The notes under the pieces were generated by a model, which saw nothing but the letters and a program-made list of their open reading frames with translations, did not search any database and had not been told where the DNA came from. From Collimonas arenae (lineage in GTDB: Bacteria; Pseudomonadota; Gammaproteobacteria; Burkholderiales; Burkholderiaceae_D), in assembly GCF_001584165.1 (NCBI RefSeq), contig NZ_CP013233.1, forward strand, positions 3,046,620 through 3,110,619: a stretch of DNA of 64,000 nucleotides. The letters run 5' to 3'. The translations under genes were made by a program, and so were the position numbers. Of this stretch, positions 52,050 through 63,790 are shown piece by piece (within the stretch, counting starts at the first letter, position 1; every line of letters starts with the position of its first letter).

Positions 52050-53240
52050 CTATGGCTTGCCTTTATAAGTACGGATCGCCACGGGGCTATCCAGCGCCGG
52101 CATGGTGATCGAGAGATTGCTGTTCTGCACCTGTTTCAGCATTGTTTGCACAGTCTGGGTCTGCTTGGCACGGGTATCGAAATATTTGGTGATGGTTTCC
52201 TGTGCGGCGATCAGGTCGCTACGGAAAGCCGATTCGTTACGCGACAGCAGGCCAAGGCGCGCGTTGAGCAAACGCAGTTTCAGGTTTTCCCGGGCGTAAT
52301 AGGCCTGGGTTGGCGACAGCAGCAAAGCATCCGGATTGTCGACGCTGCGCACACGAATCAGTTGGCTGATCTCGGTCCACATCTCGGTGCTCCAGCTTTG
52401 CCAGGTATTTTTCAGGCTGATCTTCCAGTCGCTTGCGGTTGTATCGGCTGCGGCCGACGCTGACGCACCGCTTGTTGCCGCAGACTTGCCAGGCTTGGAT
52501 TTGACAAGCGCCTGGTTGTTCGGCTGGCTGACGCCGACGATCGGCTTTTCATCCGACAATAGCGGCATGCTGTCGACCTGGCTGATCACGCTATCCAGGC
52601 GTACTGCAATCCCGGTGACATCCAGTGTCGGCAAAGCCTTCAACTTCTCGATGTCATGCGCAATCGCGCGGCGGACGATAATGAATTGCGGCTTGTCGGA
52701 ACGCGACAGGCTCTTGTCGGCATTCTGCAATGCAATCAGCGCGCCTTGGACGTTGCCGGCCAACTGCAATTGCTGACTGGCAGTCGACAAGACATTCTCG
52801 ACTTCCGAGAGCGCCTGCTCGTCGCTGTTCTGCGACAAATCCTTGTACAGCTGTTCCAGCGCCAGTTGCTGACTCTGCGCCTCGACCTGCTTGTTCTCCA
52901 ACACGCTAACCTTGCCTTGCAGTTCCTTGGTATTGTCCTGCACCGACTTCACCAGCACCTTGGTTTCGGTATTGGTGCTGTCGCCGACCTGCAGACGGTG
53001 TGCGATTTCCTGGCGCAGGCGGGTATTCTCAGTGTGCATCGACCACCATTGCGCGGCCAGCAACAAGGCCAGCAGCAACAGGATCAGATAGACCAGGCCA
53101 AGCTGTCGCCCCGGACTCTTGGCCTCATTGACCTTAAATGGCGGCAGCACAGGTTGCGGCGCCGCAGACGCCGAAGCCGTCGCACTGACGGCAGGACCAG
53201 CTTGCTGGCTCGATTCTGGAATAGGTTGCGTTTCGTTCAT
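52050..53240 (-). CDS. hemX: HemX family protein (putative uroporphyrinogen-III C-methyltransferase)
   Basis: 396 residues. A Pro/Ala/Ser-rich N-tail, one membrane anchor (LGLVYLILLLLALLLAAQWW) and a long coiled coil (ENTRLRQEIAHRLQVG to about residue 130) precede the HemX domain. It is named a methyltransferase in some databases, but the SAM-binding motifs of CysG/CobA are absent, so a structural role is more likely. The start overlaps the hemD stop by 4 bp (ATGA), showing coupling. Confidence 0.9.
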   Translation of the reverse strand: MNETQPIPESSQQAGPAVSATASASAAPQPVLPPFKVNEAKSPGRQLGLVYLILLLLALLLAAQWWSMHTENTRLRQEIAHRLQVGDSTNTETKVLVKSVQDNTKELQGKVSVLENKQVEAQSQQLALEQLYKDLSQNSDEQALSEVENVLSTASQQLQLAGNVQGALIALQNADKSLSRSDKPQFIIVRRAIAHDIEKLKALPTLDVTGIAVRLDSVISQVDSMPLLSDEKPIVGVSQPNNQALVKSKPGKSAATSGASASAAADTTASDWKISLKNTWQSWSTEMWTEISQLIRVRSVDNPDALLLSPTQAYYARENLKLRLLNARLGLLSRNESAFRSDLIAAQETITKYFDTRAKQTQTVQTMLKQVQNSNLSITMPALDSPVAIRTYKGKP

Positions 53241-54022
53241 AGCGGGAATTGTAACGCGTCGAGTAGTCGTTCGTCGCCTGAGCCGGTGAGTGTGACGTCG
53301 GTAAATCCAAGCGCATATGCTGTTTCGGCAATACGGGCATGTGGGACAACGAGTTTCTGCTGTTGGATTTTTGCAACATCGCCACCGTTTTCGACTTGCC
53401 GGACCAAGTCAATCAGATGCCTGAGCGCTTCCGAACTGGTCACGATCCAGTCGTTGCGGCTGTCCAGCAGCAACTGCAGCTGTGCTTTCAGCGCAGTATC
53501 GAGCCGCGGCGCCCGACGTCGGTAGGCGGCGATCGGCATCACCTCGATATCGGCGGCACGCAAAGCATCGGCCAGCAGTTCGCGGCCGCTTTCGCCGCGT
53601 ACCAGCAATACCCGGCGGCCACGCAGGGCAGCCAGGTCAAGCGCTTGCAGTAAACCCTCGGAATCTGACCTGGTCGGATCGGGCGGATTGAAGATCGTGA
53701 CGTTCTGAGCTGTCAGCCCATGCCGGGCCAGCGCAGCCCGACTGCCTTCGCCGACAATGCCGATCGGCAGTTGCGACGGCCATTGGGAGATATGGCGAAA
53801 CGCGGCGTCGACCGCGTTGGGACTGACAAAAACTGCCAACGCGTAGTCGTCGAGCCGGGCCAGCGCGGCTTGCAGCGCCGTATCGTCATCCAGCGGCAAG
53901 ATTTCCAGTAGCGGAAAAATGACCGGCTGGCGGCCGCGGGCCGCAATTTGCCGAGCCAATGCGGCAGCTTGCGCCGCAGGCCGGGTAATGACGATGGGAG
54001 GCAGAGATGGATCAGGCTGCAT
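53237..54022 (-). CDS. hemD: Uroporphyrinogen-III synthase
   Basis: 261 residues. It cyclises hydroxymethylbilane with inversion of ring D. The family has low sequence conservation. Here VITRPAAQAAALARQIAARG at the start, FVSPNAVDAAF, GIVGEGSRAALARHG and IVTSSEALRHL in the second lobe support the call, and the position between hemC and hemX is decisive. It begins 57 bp after hemC. Confidence 0.92.
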   Translation of the reverse strand: MQPDPSLPPIVITRPAAQAAALARQIAARGRQPVIFPLLEILPLDDDTALQAALARLDDYALAVFVSPNAVDAAFRHISQWPSQLPIGIVGEGSRAALARHGLTAQNVTIFNPPDPTRSDSEGLLQALDLAALRGRRVLLVRGESGRELLADALRAADIEVMPIAAYRRRAPRLDTALKAQLQLLLDSRNDWIVTSSEALRHLIDLVRQVENGGDVAKIQQQKLVVPHARIAETAYALGFTDVTLTGSGDERLLDALQFPL

Positions 54023-54079
54023 GGCCGCCTTGTAGAACTAGTAATGGTATGGGACTCGCAACATCTTTGCGCGAGGACA

Positions 54080-55024
54080 CTAACTATCCTCTTTACACAG
54101 CGTCAGGATCGCCGCGGCGCCCTGAGTTTCCAGCGCTTCCGCAATCTTCCGGCCCAGCGCATCCGGCGCATCCGCCGCACCACTGGCATCAGCAGTTACA
54201 ACTTGTTTGCCATCCGGCGTGCCGATCATCGCGCGCAAACGCATCTGATCGCCAGCGATCGTCGCAAACGCCGCCAGCGGAATCTGGCAGCTACCACCGA
54301 AGGCGCGCGACAAGGTGCGCTCGGCGGTAACTGCCTGCGCGGTCGGCAGATGGTTCAACGGCGCCAGTATTTGCTGCAGGTCAGTACGGTCAGCGCGAAT
54401 CTCGATAGCCATCGCACCTTGCCCTGGCGCCGGCAAACTCTGTTCGGGTTCGATCAACGCCTTGATGCGATCGGCCAGACCGAGCCGTTTCAAGCCGGCC
54501 GCGGCCAGGATGATGGCGGCATATTCGCCGCGATCGAGCTTGGCCAGACGGGTGTCGAGATTGCCGCGCAACGGCTTGATTTGCAACTGTGGAAAACGCG
54601 CCGCAATCAGCGCCTGGCGGCGCAGGCTGCTGGTGCCGACCACGGCGCCGGCGGGCAGCGCATCCAACGACGCATAGTCATTCGAGACGAAAGCATCGCG
54701 CGGGTCTTCGCGTTCCAGCACGGCGGTCAGCGCAAACCCCGACGGCAACTCCATCGGCATGTCCTTGAGCGAGTGCACCGCCAGGTCGGCACGGCCTTCT
54801 GCCATCGCCACTTCCAATTCCTTGACGAACAAACCCTTGCCGCCGACCTTCGATAAGGTACGATCAAGAATTTGATCGCCGCGGGTGGTCATGCCGAGGA
54901 TTTCTATATTACAGTCTGGATATAATGCAACTAACCGGGCGCGCACGTGTTCCGCTTGCCACATGGCCAGCCGACTTTCACGCGACGCAATGACTAACTT
55001 TGACGGGGAGGATATTTTCGACAC
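54080..55024 (-). CDS. hemC: Hydroxymethylbilane synthase (porphobilinogen deaminase)
   Basis: 314 residues. It polymerises four porphobilinogens on a dipyrromethane cofactor held by the Cys in [39 protein letters not shown] (catalytic Asp region) and [11 protein letters not shown] are all present. The start codon is GTG at 55024, with AAAGA upstream; no better ATG gives a family N-terminus. It leads the hemC-D-X-Y operon, divergent from ppc. Confidence 0.95.
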   Translation of the reverse strand: MSKISSPSKLVIASRESRLAMWQAEHVRARLVALYPDCNIEILGMTTRGDQILDRTLSKVGGKGLFVKELEVAMAEGRADLAVHSLKDMPMELPSGFALTAVLEREDPRDAFVSNDYASLDALPAGAVVGTSSLRRQALIAARFPQLQIKPLRGNLDTRLAKLDRGEYAAIILAAAGLKRLGLADRIKALIEPEQSLPAPGQGAMAIEIRADRTDLQQILAPLNHLPTAQAVTAERTLSRAFGGSCQIPLAAFATIAGDQMRLRAMIGTPDGKQVVTADASGAADAPDALGRKIAEALETQGAAAILTLCKEDS

Positions 55025-55287
55025 AGGTTCTTTCAGATATTAGCCATGCCCCTGACGCAGCAGATGTCGCCGGAACGGAGTTATCCGAACGCCAACAAGC
55101 CATACCAGAACGCACAGCGAAACGCATCATTTTCGCGGCGGATTTTACCATGCGCTCCCTGCAGCCTCAGTTGTACATCCTATATCGAAATAGTTATATC
55201 GCAAGCGTTTAATCTCTTGCTAACTCTTGGTAACTCTGTTTCACGCCCTCTTCCCTCACCCCAGAAAAGCTGATTGCACTCGTTAAA
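55025..55287. promoter_or_regulatory. Divergent promoter region between hemC and ppc
   Basis: 263 bp without a gene. I see no clear operator or riboswitch. Confidence 0.3.
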
Positions 55288-58146
55288 ATGGCAAAACAAT
55301 TGAATTCTGCTGTCCAGGTTAAAAAATCCCCTCCCAACAAAGATGCGCCGCTGAAAGAAGATATTCGTCTTCTGGGCCGTTTGCTGGGCGACGTGTTGCG
55401 CGAACAAGAGGGCGATGCGGTATTTGAAGTGGTAGAAACCATTCGCCAGACAGCGGTTCGCTTCCGCCGCGAGTCGGACCCCCAAGCCGGCGCAGATCTC
55501 GATAAGCTGCTCAAGAAACTGACCCGCGATCAGACCAATTCGGTGGTGCGTGCGTTTTCCTATTTTTCGCATTTGGCCAATATCGCCGAAGACCAGCACC
55601 ATAACCGCCGCCGCCGCGCCCATTTACTGGCAGGTTCGGCACCGCAAGCCGGCAGCGTTGCCCATGCACTGAGCAAGCTGGACGATGCCGGCGTCTCCGG
55701 CGCAACAGTGCGCAACTTCCTCAAGGATGCGCTGATTTCACCAGTGTTGACTGCCCATCCGACCGAAGTGCAACGCAAGAGCATCCTCGACGCGGAACGC
55801 GAAATCGCTCGCCTGCTGGCCGAGCGCGACCGCCCGCTGACCGCCAAGGAGCTGCGCGACAACACCGAGCTGCTGCGCGGCCGTATCGCCACCTTGTGGC
55901 AAACCCGCATGCTGCGCTATACCAAGCTGACCGTCGCCGACGAAATCGAAAACGCGCTGTCCTATTACCGCATCACTTTCCTGCGCGAACTACCGGCGCT
56001 GTATGACGACATCGAAGGCGAAATCGCCACCCAATTTCCAACGCGCGCCCGTCAAGGTAGCGCCAATGCCGAACTGGCACCGTTCGTGCAGATGGGAAGC
56101 TGGATCGGCGGCGACCGCGACGGTAATCCCAACGTCAACGCCAGCACCATGCAACGCGCATTGACTCGGCAATCGACCACCATCTTTGATTTCTACCTGG
56201 AAGAAGTACATGCATTGGGCGCCGAATTATCGGTGTCGACCTTGATGGTCAGCGTCAACCAGGAGCTGCTGGCATTGGCAGAAAGTTCGCCGGATACGTC
56301 GGATCACCGCTCCGACGAGCCGTACCGACGAGCATTGATCGGGATCTACGCCCGCCTGGCTTCGACCGCACGTGAACTTGGCGCGACCAACATCCTGCGC
56401 CAGGAAGTCGGCGCCGCTGCACATTACGCAACACCGCAGGAATTCACGCAGGAATTGCAAATCGTCGAAGATTCGCTGCGCGCCCACCATGGCAGCGCAT
56501 TGATCAAACCGCGCCTGGCGACACTCAAGCGCGCGTCCGAAATTTTCGGCTTCCACCTGGCATCGCTCGACATGCGCCAGAGTTCCGACGTGCACGAGCG
56601 CGTTCTGACCGAACTGTTTGCGCAGGCACAGGTAGAGGGTGCATATGACAAGCTTAGCGAAGAACAGAAGATCGAGCTGCTGCTTGCCGAACTGGCCAAG
56701 CCACGCCTGCTGTACTCGCCATATATCGACTACTCCGACGAGACCGTTTCAGAGCTGTCGATCCTGCGCGCTGCGGGTGAAATGCGCCAACGGTACGGCG
56801 CCCGCTCGATCCGCAACTACATCATCTCGCACACCGAAACCGTCTCTGACCTGCTGGAAGTCTTGTTGCTGCAACAGGAAACCGGTCTGCTACGTCCGGA
56901 AGCCAAGGGCGGCAAAGACACGGGCGCCCTAGAAGTGATGGTGATCCCGCTGTTTGAAACCATTCCCGACTTGCGCCGCGCCGCCGCCATCATGGAGCAG
57001 TTCATGGCGCTGCCGCCGGTGGCGCGCCTGATCGCCAAGCAAGGCAAGTTGCAGGAAGTGATGCTCGGCTATTCGGACTCCAACAAGGATGGCGGCTTCC
57101 TGACCTCCAACTGGGAACTGTATAAAGCTGAAATCCAGCTGGTGCGCGTGTTCGACCGCGCCGGCGTCAAACTGCGCCTGTTCCATGGCCGCGGCGGCAC
57201 CGTCGGTCGCGGCGGCGGCCCGAGCTACCAGGCGATCCTGGCGCAGCCGCCAGGCACTGTCAACGGCCAGATCCGCCTGACTGAGCAAGGCGAGATCATC
57301 GCCTCGAAATTCTCCAATCCGGAGATTGGCCGCCGCAACCTGGAGCTGCTGGTGGCGGCAACACTGGAAGCGAGCCTGATGCCGAACGACGCCGACGCCA
57401 AGCAAAGCAAAAAGTTGGGGGAATTCGAGGAGTTGATGGATGGCCTGTCGGAACGCGCCTACCAGTCGTACCGCAACCTGGTCTATGAAACCCCAGGCTT
57501 CACCGATTACTTCTTCGCCGCAACGCCGATTGCCGAAATCGCCGAATTGAACATCGGCTCGCGCCCTGCTTCACGCAAGGCAACCCGCCGCATCGAAGAC
57601 TTGCGCGCAATTCCGTGGGGCTTTTCATGGGGTCAATGCCGCTTGCTGCTGCCAGGCTGGTACGGTTTCGGCAGCGCCATAGAAAGCTGGCTGCAGGAAG
57701 GCAAGGACAGCAAGCTGAAAGCGCAAAAACTGGCGACCCTGCGCGCGATGTACAAGGAATGGCCGTTCTTCGCCACCCTGCTGTCGAACATGGACATGGT
57801 GCTCTCGAAGACCGACCTGGCAGTGGCTTCGCGCTACGCCGGACTGGTCACCGACCGCAAGTTGCGCAACAGCATCTTCAAGCGCATCGTCGATGAACAT
57901 GAACGCACCAGCAACGTCCTGTCGGCCATCACCGGCGCCAAGGATCGTCTGTCAGGCAACCCGCTGCTGGCGCGTTCGATCAAGAACCGCTTCGCTTACC
58001 TCGATCCGCTGAATCACTTGCAGGTTGAACTGATCAAGCGCCATCGCAGCGTGACCGCGGCAGGACGAACCACAGAGGAAAGGGTCAAGCGCGGCATTCA
58101 CCTGAGCATCAACGGCATCGCTGCGGGCTTGCGCAATACCGGGTAA
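55288..58146 (+). CDS. ppc: Phosphoenolpyruvate carboxylase
   Basis: 952 residues, intact. It carboxylates phosphoenolpyruvate to oxaloacetate to refill the TCA cycle. The catalytic His is in [14 protein letters not shown] (H157), [12 protein letters not shown] follows, the Lys/Arg loop is [11 protein letters not shown] and the Gly-rich loop [16 protein letters not shown]; it ends with the invariant NTG. Being next to hemC is a common Burkholderiales arrangement. It is monocistronic with a strong terminator. Confidence 0.96.
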   Translation: MAKQLNSAVQVKKSPPNKDAPLKEDIRLLGRLLGDVLREQEGDAVFEVVETIRQTAVRFRRESDPQAGADLDKLLKKLTRDQTNSVVRAFSYFSHLANIAEDQHHNRRRRAHLLAGSAPQAGSVAHALSKLDDAGVSGATVRNFLKDALISPVLTAHPTEVQRKSILDAEREIARLLAERDRPLTAKELRDNTELLRGRIATLWQTRMLRYTKLTVADEIENALSYYRITFLRELPALYDDIEGEIATQFPTRARQGSANAELAPFVQMGSWIGGDRDGNPNVNASTMQRALTRQSTTIFDFYLEEVHALGAELSVSTLMVSVNQELLALAESSPDTSDHRSDEPYRRALIGIYARLASTARELGATNILRQEVGAAAHYATPQEFTQELQIVEDSLRAHHGSALIKPRLATLKRASEIFGFHLASLDMRQSSDVHERVLTELFAQAQVEGAYDKLSEEQKIELLLAELAKPRLLYSPYIDYSDETVSELSILRAAGEMRQRYGARSIRNYIISHTETVSDLLEVLLLQQETGLLRPEAKGGKDTGALEVMVIPLFETIPDLRRAAAIMEQFMALPPVARLIAKQGKLQEVMLGYSDSNKDGGFLTSNWELYKAEIQLVRVFDRAGVKLRLFHGRGGTVGRGGGPSYQAILAQPPGTVNGQIRLTEQGEIIASKFSNPEIGRRNLELLVAATLEASLMPNDADAKQSKKLGEFEELMDGLSERAYQSYRNLVYETPGFTDYFFAATPIAEIAELNIGSRPASRKATRRIEDLRAIPWGFSWGQCRLLLPGWYGFGSAIESWLQEGKDSKLKAQKLATLRAMYKEWPFFATLLSNMDMVLSKTDLAVASRYAGLVTDRKLRNSIFKRIVDEHERTSNVLSAITGAKDRLSGNPLLARSIKNRFAYLDPLNHLQVELIKRHRSVTAAGRTTEERVKRGIHLSINGIAAGLRNTG

Positions 58147-58186
58147 GCTTCGCGTCCCCTTCTGCGATCAACCTCGCCGTGCAATG

Positions 58187-58226
58187 AAAAAGACCGGACG
58201 GATCAACGATCTGTCCGGTCTTTTTT
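58187..58226. terminator. Bidirectional terminator between ppc and the GNAT gene
   Basis: AAAAAGACCGGAC and GTCCGGTCTTTTT, extended by GATC/GATC across one mismatch, form an 18-bp stem with an AAC loop. Confidence 0.85.
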
Positions 58227-58243
58227 AATCCGCTTATGAAACC

Positions 58244-58747
58244 TTACAGCTTCTTCTGCAGCAGCACCGCCTGCCCCATCGCCGGATTCAGCTCGTAGCC
58301 GACAAACCCGGTCGACTGATACAAGGCACGCGCCGGCTGATTGCCGCTCAGGACTTCCAGCGTGATTTTGCAACATCCAAGGCCGAGCGCGACTTGTTCG
58401 ACCTGTCGGATCAACAAGCGTGAAATGCCGCGGCCACGAAATTTCCCTGCCACCGTCAGATCGTGGATATTCAACAGCGGCTGGCAGGCGAACGTCGAGA
58501 AACCTTCGATGCAGATCGCCAGGCCGGCAGGCTCATCGTCGACAAAGGCCAGCACCACATGAATATCGCTGCGCCTGGCTAGTGTAGCCACCAAATTTTC
58601 CTTCGCGAACGCCGACAGCGGCTGTCCGCCGCCCATCGGGTCCATCGCGTAACCATTCAACAGCGAGACAATCGCTTCGGCGTGCTGCGGATGAGATAAA
58701 TCGGCATTGCATATCTGAGTCATGTCTTCGATCTTCATCATGTTCAT
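58244..58747 (-). CDS. GNAT-family N-acetyltransferase
   Basis: About 167 residues. The acetyl-CoA motif appears as LNIHDLTVAGKFRGRGISRLLI (RGxGxxxxL), followed by ITLEVLSGNQPARALYQSTGF, the usual beta5/alpha4 region. The substrate is not predictable; members modify small amines, antibiotics or protein N-termini. The start is uncertain: ATGs at 58747, 58741, 58738 and 58723 are all in frame and none has a strong ribosome binding site. It is divergent from the GntR regulator gene. Confidence 0.8.
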   Translation of the reverse strand: MNMMKIEDMTQICNADLSHPQHAEAIVSLLNGYAMDPMGGGQPLSAFAKENLVATLARRSDIHVVLAFVDDEPAGLAICIEGFSTFACQPLLNIHDLTVAGKFRGRGISRLLIRQVEQVALGLGCCKITLEVLSGNQPARALYQSTGFVGYELNPAMGQAVLLQKKL

Positions 58748-58874
58748 GTGTATCGGCGGATGAAACGATCCGGCCGCTGGCAATTCTATCCCACGCGCCT
58801 GTCCAAGCCTGTTGCCGATATGCCAAAAAAGTGCATCACCGCCCCTTTTTAGTGACAATTATCGGCACCGCCAA

Positions 58875-58925
58875 ACCAATTTGGTGAACTGGTACATCAA
58901 ACTTGTATATCAGATTGGTCCACCA
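58875..58925. promoter_or_regulatory. Putative operators of the FadR-type regulator
   Basis: ACCAATTTGGT (58875-58885) is a perfect palindrome about one central base, TGGT-CC-ACCA lies at 58916-58925, and TACA-N7-TGTA at 58893-58907 lies between them. TGGT/ACCA arms are typical of FadR-subfamily GntR sites. The cluster stands 44-94 bp upstream of the regulator ATG, fitting autoregulation. Confidence 0.45.
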
Positions 58926-58968
58926 GTCCCAACAGACATGCTGGCATACGACTTGCTGATACACCTGC

Positions 58969-59709
58969 ATGACAGCCCAGACCAAATCATCGACCCAGAT
59001 TGCCGAACGCATCACAGAAGCGATGCTGGCGCGCAAATTAGCACCTGGCACGCGGCTGGGAGAACAGCAATTGGCGGAACTGTTTGGCGTCAGCCGTACC
59101 CAGATCCGCGAAGCCTTGACCCGGCTGGTGACGCGCGGCATCGTCACGGTCAGCGCACGGCGTGGCTGGTACGTGATCGAGCCGACCCCGGAAGATGCGC
59201 GCGATGCGTTCGAAGCGCGCCGGGTGCTGGAACTGGGCTTGCTGCGCCACGCGCGGCCGATCAGCGACGACGCCATCCGCAAATTGCGCCAGCATGTGGA
59301 GCGTGAGCAAGCGTCGCTTGAGGATGAAGATGTGGCGACCCGCAGTTTTTTACTGGGCGACTTCCATGTCTGCCTGTGCGAATCGTTCGGCAATGCCTTG
59401 CTGGCCGATACCCTGCGCGACCTCACTACGCGCACCACGCTGACCGCGATGCAATACCAATCTTCGCATCACGCCAAGCAGTCCTGCGCCGAACATGTCG
59501 GTATCGTCGCCGCGCTGGAAAGCGGCGACCTGGCGCAAGCCGAACAACTGATGCATGAGCATCTGTGCAATGTCGAAGCCGGCCTCAACCGTTCCGTCCG
59601 CAGCGATCCCCTGTCGCTGCTGCAAAAAGCGCTGGCGCCACTGAACGACAGCGCCACCCAGATTCATCAACCGTTATTTCCAACATCACCCCAGCTGAAG
59701 GAGTCTTAA
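58969..59709 (+). CDS. GntR-family regulator, FadR/FCD subfamily
   Basis: 246 residues. The N-terminal winged helix-turn-helix is LGEQQLAELFGVSRTQIREALTRLVTRG. The C-terminal all-helical FCD domain keeps metal/ligand histidines (FHVCL, HAKQSCAEHVGIVAAL, MHEHL). It ends one base before the binding-protein gene and its last codons contain that gene's GGAG ribosome binding site, so regulator and transporter form one transcript. It therefore probably senses the transported compound or a metabolite of it. Confidence 0.9.
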   Translation: MTAQTKSSTQIAERITEAMLARKLAPGTRLGEQQLAELFGVSRTQIREALTRLVTRGIVTVSARRGWYVIEPTPEDARDAFEARRVLELGLLRHARPISDDAIRKLRQHVEREQASLEDEDVATRSFLLGDFHVCLCESFGNALLADTLRDLTTRTTLTAMQYQSSHHAKQSCAEHVGIVAALESGDLAQAEQLMHEHLCNVEAGLNRSVRSDPLSLLQKALAPLNDSATQIHQPLFPTSPQLKES

Positions 59710-59710
59710 C

Positions 59711-60490
59711 ATGAAATTCCCGAAAATCCTGTTCGCCATGTTCGCCGCAGCAACCCTGTTCAGCACGACTGCGCGCGCCGACGCACTGGATGATATCGTC
59801 AAGAGCGGCGTGCTGAAAGTGGCAGTGCCGCAAGACTTCCCGCCGTTCGGCTCAGTCACCGCCGATCTCAAGCCGCAAGGCCTGGATATCGATGTGGCGA
59901 CGCTGATCGCCAAGAAAATGGGCGTCAAGATCGAACTGGTGCCAGTCACCAGCGCCAACCGCGTGCCTTACCTGCAAACCAAGAAGGTAGACCTGATCAT
60001 TTCCAGTCTCGGCAAGAATCCGGAACGTGAAAAAGTCATCGCGTTCAGCGACGCCTACGCACCGTTCTATAACGGCGTGTTCGGCGGCGCCGATCAACAG
60101 GTTCACAGCGCAGCCGACCTGGCCGGCAAGACCGTGGGCGTGACCCGCGGTGCCGTGGAAGATCTGGAGCTGACGAAGATCGCGCCGGCCAGCGCCACCA
60201 TCAAGCGCTACGAAGACAACAACGGCACCATCAGCGCCTTCCTGTCCGGCCAGGTGCAACTGGTTGCAACCGGCAATGTGGTTGCTGCCGCGATCATCGC
60301 CAAGAATCCGCCGAAAAAACCTGAAACGAAATTCCTGATCAAGAATTCGCCATGCTCGATCGGCCTCAATCAGGATGAGCCAAAACTGCTCGCCAAGGTC
60401 AACGCCATTCTGGCGCAAACCAAGAAGGATGGCGAACTCAACGCGATCAGCGTGAAATGGCTGGGAATGCCGCTGCCTGCCAACCTGTAA
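59711..60490 (+). CDS. Polar amino acid-type ABC transporter, periplasmic binding protein
   Basis: 259 residues, family 3 solute-binding protein. It has a Sec signal peptide (FAMFAAATLFSTTARA) and then DALDDIVKSGVLKVAVPQDFPPFG, the standard mature start. DLIISSLGKNPEREKVIAFSDAY is the family signature region. The ligand cannot be read; family 3 proteins usually bind amino acids or opines, but purine-related ligands would fit the deaminase two genes on. Confidence 0.9.
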   Translation: MKFPKILFAMFAAATLFSTTARADALDDIVKSGVLKVAVPQDFPPFGSVTADLKPQGLDIDVATLIAKKMGVKIELVPVTSANRVPYLQTKKVDLIISSLGKNPEREKVIAFSDAYAPFYNGVFGGADQQVHSAADLAGKTVGVTRGAVEDLELTKIAPASATIKRYEDNNGTISAFLSGQVQLVATGNVVAAAIIAKNPPKKPETKFLIKNSPCSIGLNQDEPKLLAKVNAILAQTKKDGELNAISVKWLGMPLPANL

Positions 60491-60521
60491 TCCGTCCCCC
60501 ATTCCGGACAGAAAGCAGCAC

Positions 60522-61202
60522 ATGAGCTACCACTTCGATTTCCTGGCGCCGTTCGACTACCCTGCCGTGCTGATCAAGGGCGTGCTGGTCACGATCGAAC
60601 TGATCGCGATCGGCGGCGTGCTCGGCATCGCTGTCGGCATTTTCGCCGCCTGGGCCAAGACCCAGGGGCCGCGCTGGCTGCGGCCCTTGATCAACGCCTA
60701 TGTTGAATTGATCCGCAACACGCCGTTCCTGATCCAGCTGTTCTTCATTTTCTTCGGTTTGCCCGGCATCGGCCTGCAGATCACCGAAATGGAAGCGGCA
60801 ATATTGGCGATGGTGATCAATCTTGGCGCCTACAGCTGCGAAATCATCCGCGCCGGCATTGCCGCCGTCGCCCGCGGCCAGATCGAAGCCGGTCTGAGCC
60901 TGGCCATGACGCGGCTGCAGATCTTCCGCCACGTGATCCTGCCGCCGGCCTTGCAGAAAATCTGGCCGGCACTATCGAGCCAGGTGGTGATCGTGATGGT
61001 GGGTTCGGCGGTCTGCTCGCAGATTGCAGTGGAAGAACTGGCGTATGCCGCCAATTTCATCCAGGGCCGCAATTTCCGCTCGTTTGAATCGTACCTGTTG
61101 TCTACCGCAATCTATCTGGTACTGGCGATCGGCCTGCGCCAATTGTTGCGCATGCTCGGCAACTGGCTGTTTGGTCGTCCTGTCGCCAAGGAGGCTGCAT
61201 GA
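60522..61202 (+). CDS. Polar amino acid-type ABC transporter permease 1
   Basis: 226 residues, HisM/GlnP-type permease with about five membrane segments. YVELIRNTPFLIQLFFIFFG and the EAA-like loop QIEAGLSLAMTRLQIFRHVILP are diagnostic. It overlaps the second permease by 4 bp (ATGA). Confidence 0.92.
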   Translation: MSYHFDFLAPFDYPAVLIKGVLVTIELIAIGGVLGIAVGIFAAWAKTQGPRWLRPLINAYVELIRNTPFLIQLFFIFFGLPGIGLQITEMEAAILAMVINLGAYSCEIIRAGIAAVARGQIEAGLSLAMTRLQIFRHVILPPALQKIWPALSSQVVIVMVGSAVCSQIAVEELAYAANFIQGRNFRSFESYLLSTAIYLVLAIGLRQLLRMLGNWLFGRPVAKEAA

Positions 61203-61855
61203 TTTCATTCTCGCTTTGGGATATCGTCCGCAACCTGTTGCTGGCGCTGCGCTGGACTGTGCTGCTGTCGCTGGCCTCGTTTGCCTTGGGTGGCCTATTG
61301 GGATTGATCGTACTATTCCTGAGAACGTCAAAGCACGCGTGGTTGCGCACCATTACCAAGATGTACATCGAACTGTTCCAGGGCACGCCGCTGCTGATGC
61401 AATTGTTCCTGGCCTTTTTCGGGCTGGCGCTGTTCGGTTTGGAAGTACCGGCCTGGCTTGCCGCCGGATTGGCGCTGACTTGCTGGAGCAGCGCATACCT
61501 GGCTGAAATCTGGCGTGGCTGCGTCGAAGCGATCCCGCGCGGTCAGTGGGAAGCGTCGTCCTGCCTGGCGATGAGCTACATGCAACAGATGCGCCACGTG
61601 ATCCTGCCGCAGGCGCTGCGAATCGCCATTCCGCCGACGGTTGGCTTCAGCGTGCAGATCGTCAAGGGCACCGCAGTCACCTCCATCATCGGCTTCGTCG
61701 AACTATCGAAAGCCGGCACCATGATCACCAACGCCACATTCCAGCCGTTCACCGTGTACGCGCTGGTCGCCCTCATGTATTTTGCGCTGTGCTGGCCGTT
61801 GTCCAAATACAGCCAGTCTCTGGAAAGGAAATTCAATGCCTCTCATCGCCATTGA
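61199..61855 (+). CDS. Polar amino acid-type ABC transporter permease 2
   Basis: 218 residues, partner of the previous permease. MYIELFQGTPLLMQLFLAFF and QWEASSCLAMSYMQQMRHVILP are the matching family segments. Its last 20 bp overlap the ATPase gene, showing translational coupling. Confidence 0.92.
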   Translation: MISFSLWDIVRNLLLALRWTVLLSLASFALGGLLGLIVLFLRTSKHAWLRTITKMYIELFQGTPLLMQLFLAFFGLALFGLEVPAWLAAGLALTCWSSAYLAEIWRGCVEAIPRGQWEASSCLAMSYMQQMRHVILPQALRIAIPPTVGFSVQIVKGTAVTSIIGFVELSKAGTMITNATFQPFTVYALVALMYFALCWPLSKYSQSLERKFNASHRH

Positions 61856-62564
61856 TAACGTCAAGAAAAGCTTCGGCGACAACCAGGTGCTGAAAGGTAT
61901 CCGGCTCGACGTCGAACCCGGCGAAGTGATTGCCATCATCGGCAAGAGCGGTTCCGGCAAGAGCACCCTGCTGCGCTGTATCAACGGCCTGGAAAGCATC
62001 GACGAAGGCAACATCAGCGTCGCCGGTTCGCACCTGGGCAAGACCGAACTGGAATTGCGCGCATTGCGGCTCAAGGTCGGCATGATCTTCCAGCAGTTCA
62101 ACCTGTTCCCGCACTTGACGGTTGGACGCAACGTGATGCTGTCGCCAATGATCGTCAAGGGCACCAGCGAGAGCGAAGCACGCAAGTCGGCGCAGGAAAA
62201 CCTGGCGCGCGTCGGCCTGGCGGAGAAATTCGACGCCTACCCTGATCAACTATCCGGCGGCCAGCAGCAACGGGTAGCGATAGCCCGTGCATTGACGATG
62301 CAGCCGCAGGCGCTGTTATGCGATGAAATCACCTCGGCGCTCGATCCGGAACTGGTGAATGAAGTGCTGACGGTGGTGCGCGGCCTGGCGGAAGAAGGCA
62401 TGACGCTGCTGATGGTGACGCACGAGATGCGCTTTGCGCGTGAAGTGTGCGATCGTGTAGTGTTCATGCATCAGGGAAAAGTGCATGAAATCGGACCGCC
62501 GGAAGACATTTTTGCCAATCCAAAAACACTGGAACTGCAACAGTTTCTCGGCGCCTCGCACTGA
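61836..62564 (+). CDS. Polar amino acid-type ABC transporter ATPase
   Basis: 242 residues, GlnQ/HisP type. Walker A GKSGSGKST, Q-loop FQQFNLFPHLT, signature LSGGQQQRVAIARAL, Walker B ALLCDEITSALDPE and H-loop MVTHEMRFA are present. ATG 61836 is preceded by GGAAA inside the permease gene and gives the normal length. Confidence 0.94.
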   Translation: MPLIAIDNVKKSFGDNQVLKGIRLDVEPGEVIAIIGKSGSGKSTLLRCINGLESIDEGNISVAGSHLGKTELELRALRLKVGMIFQQFNLFPHLTVGRNVMLSPMIVKGTSESEARKSAQENLARVGLAEKFDAYPDQLSGGQQQRVAIARALTMQPQALLCDEITSALDPELVNEVLTVVRGLAEEGMTLLMVTHEMRFAREVCDRVVFMHQGKVHEIGPPEDIFANPKTLELQQFLGASH

Positions 62565-62640
62565 CGCATCACGGATGCATAAATCGGCAAACGGGGGCAT
62601 GCGATTGCAATTCTGTAAAATTGCGGATTAGTTTCAATAA

Positions 62641-63708
<1,068 letters not shown>

Positions 63709-63741
63709 GCCAGCGATCCGCCAGCAGCCTCTTTGCAAAAT

Positions 63742-63772
63742 CCGTCTCATCGTTTCGGTGAGACGGGTTTTT
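63742..63772 (+). terminator. Terminator after the deaminase gene
   Basis: CCGTCTCA and TGAGACGG pair perfectly around a 9-nt loop, followed by GTTTTT. Confidence 0.85.
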
Positions 63773-63790
63773 CATATTTAATCCAATAAA

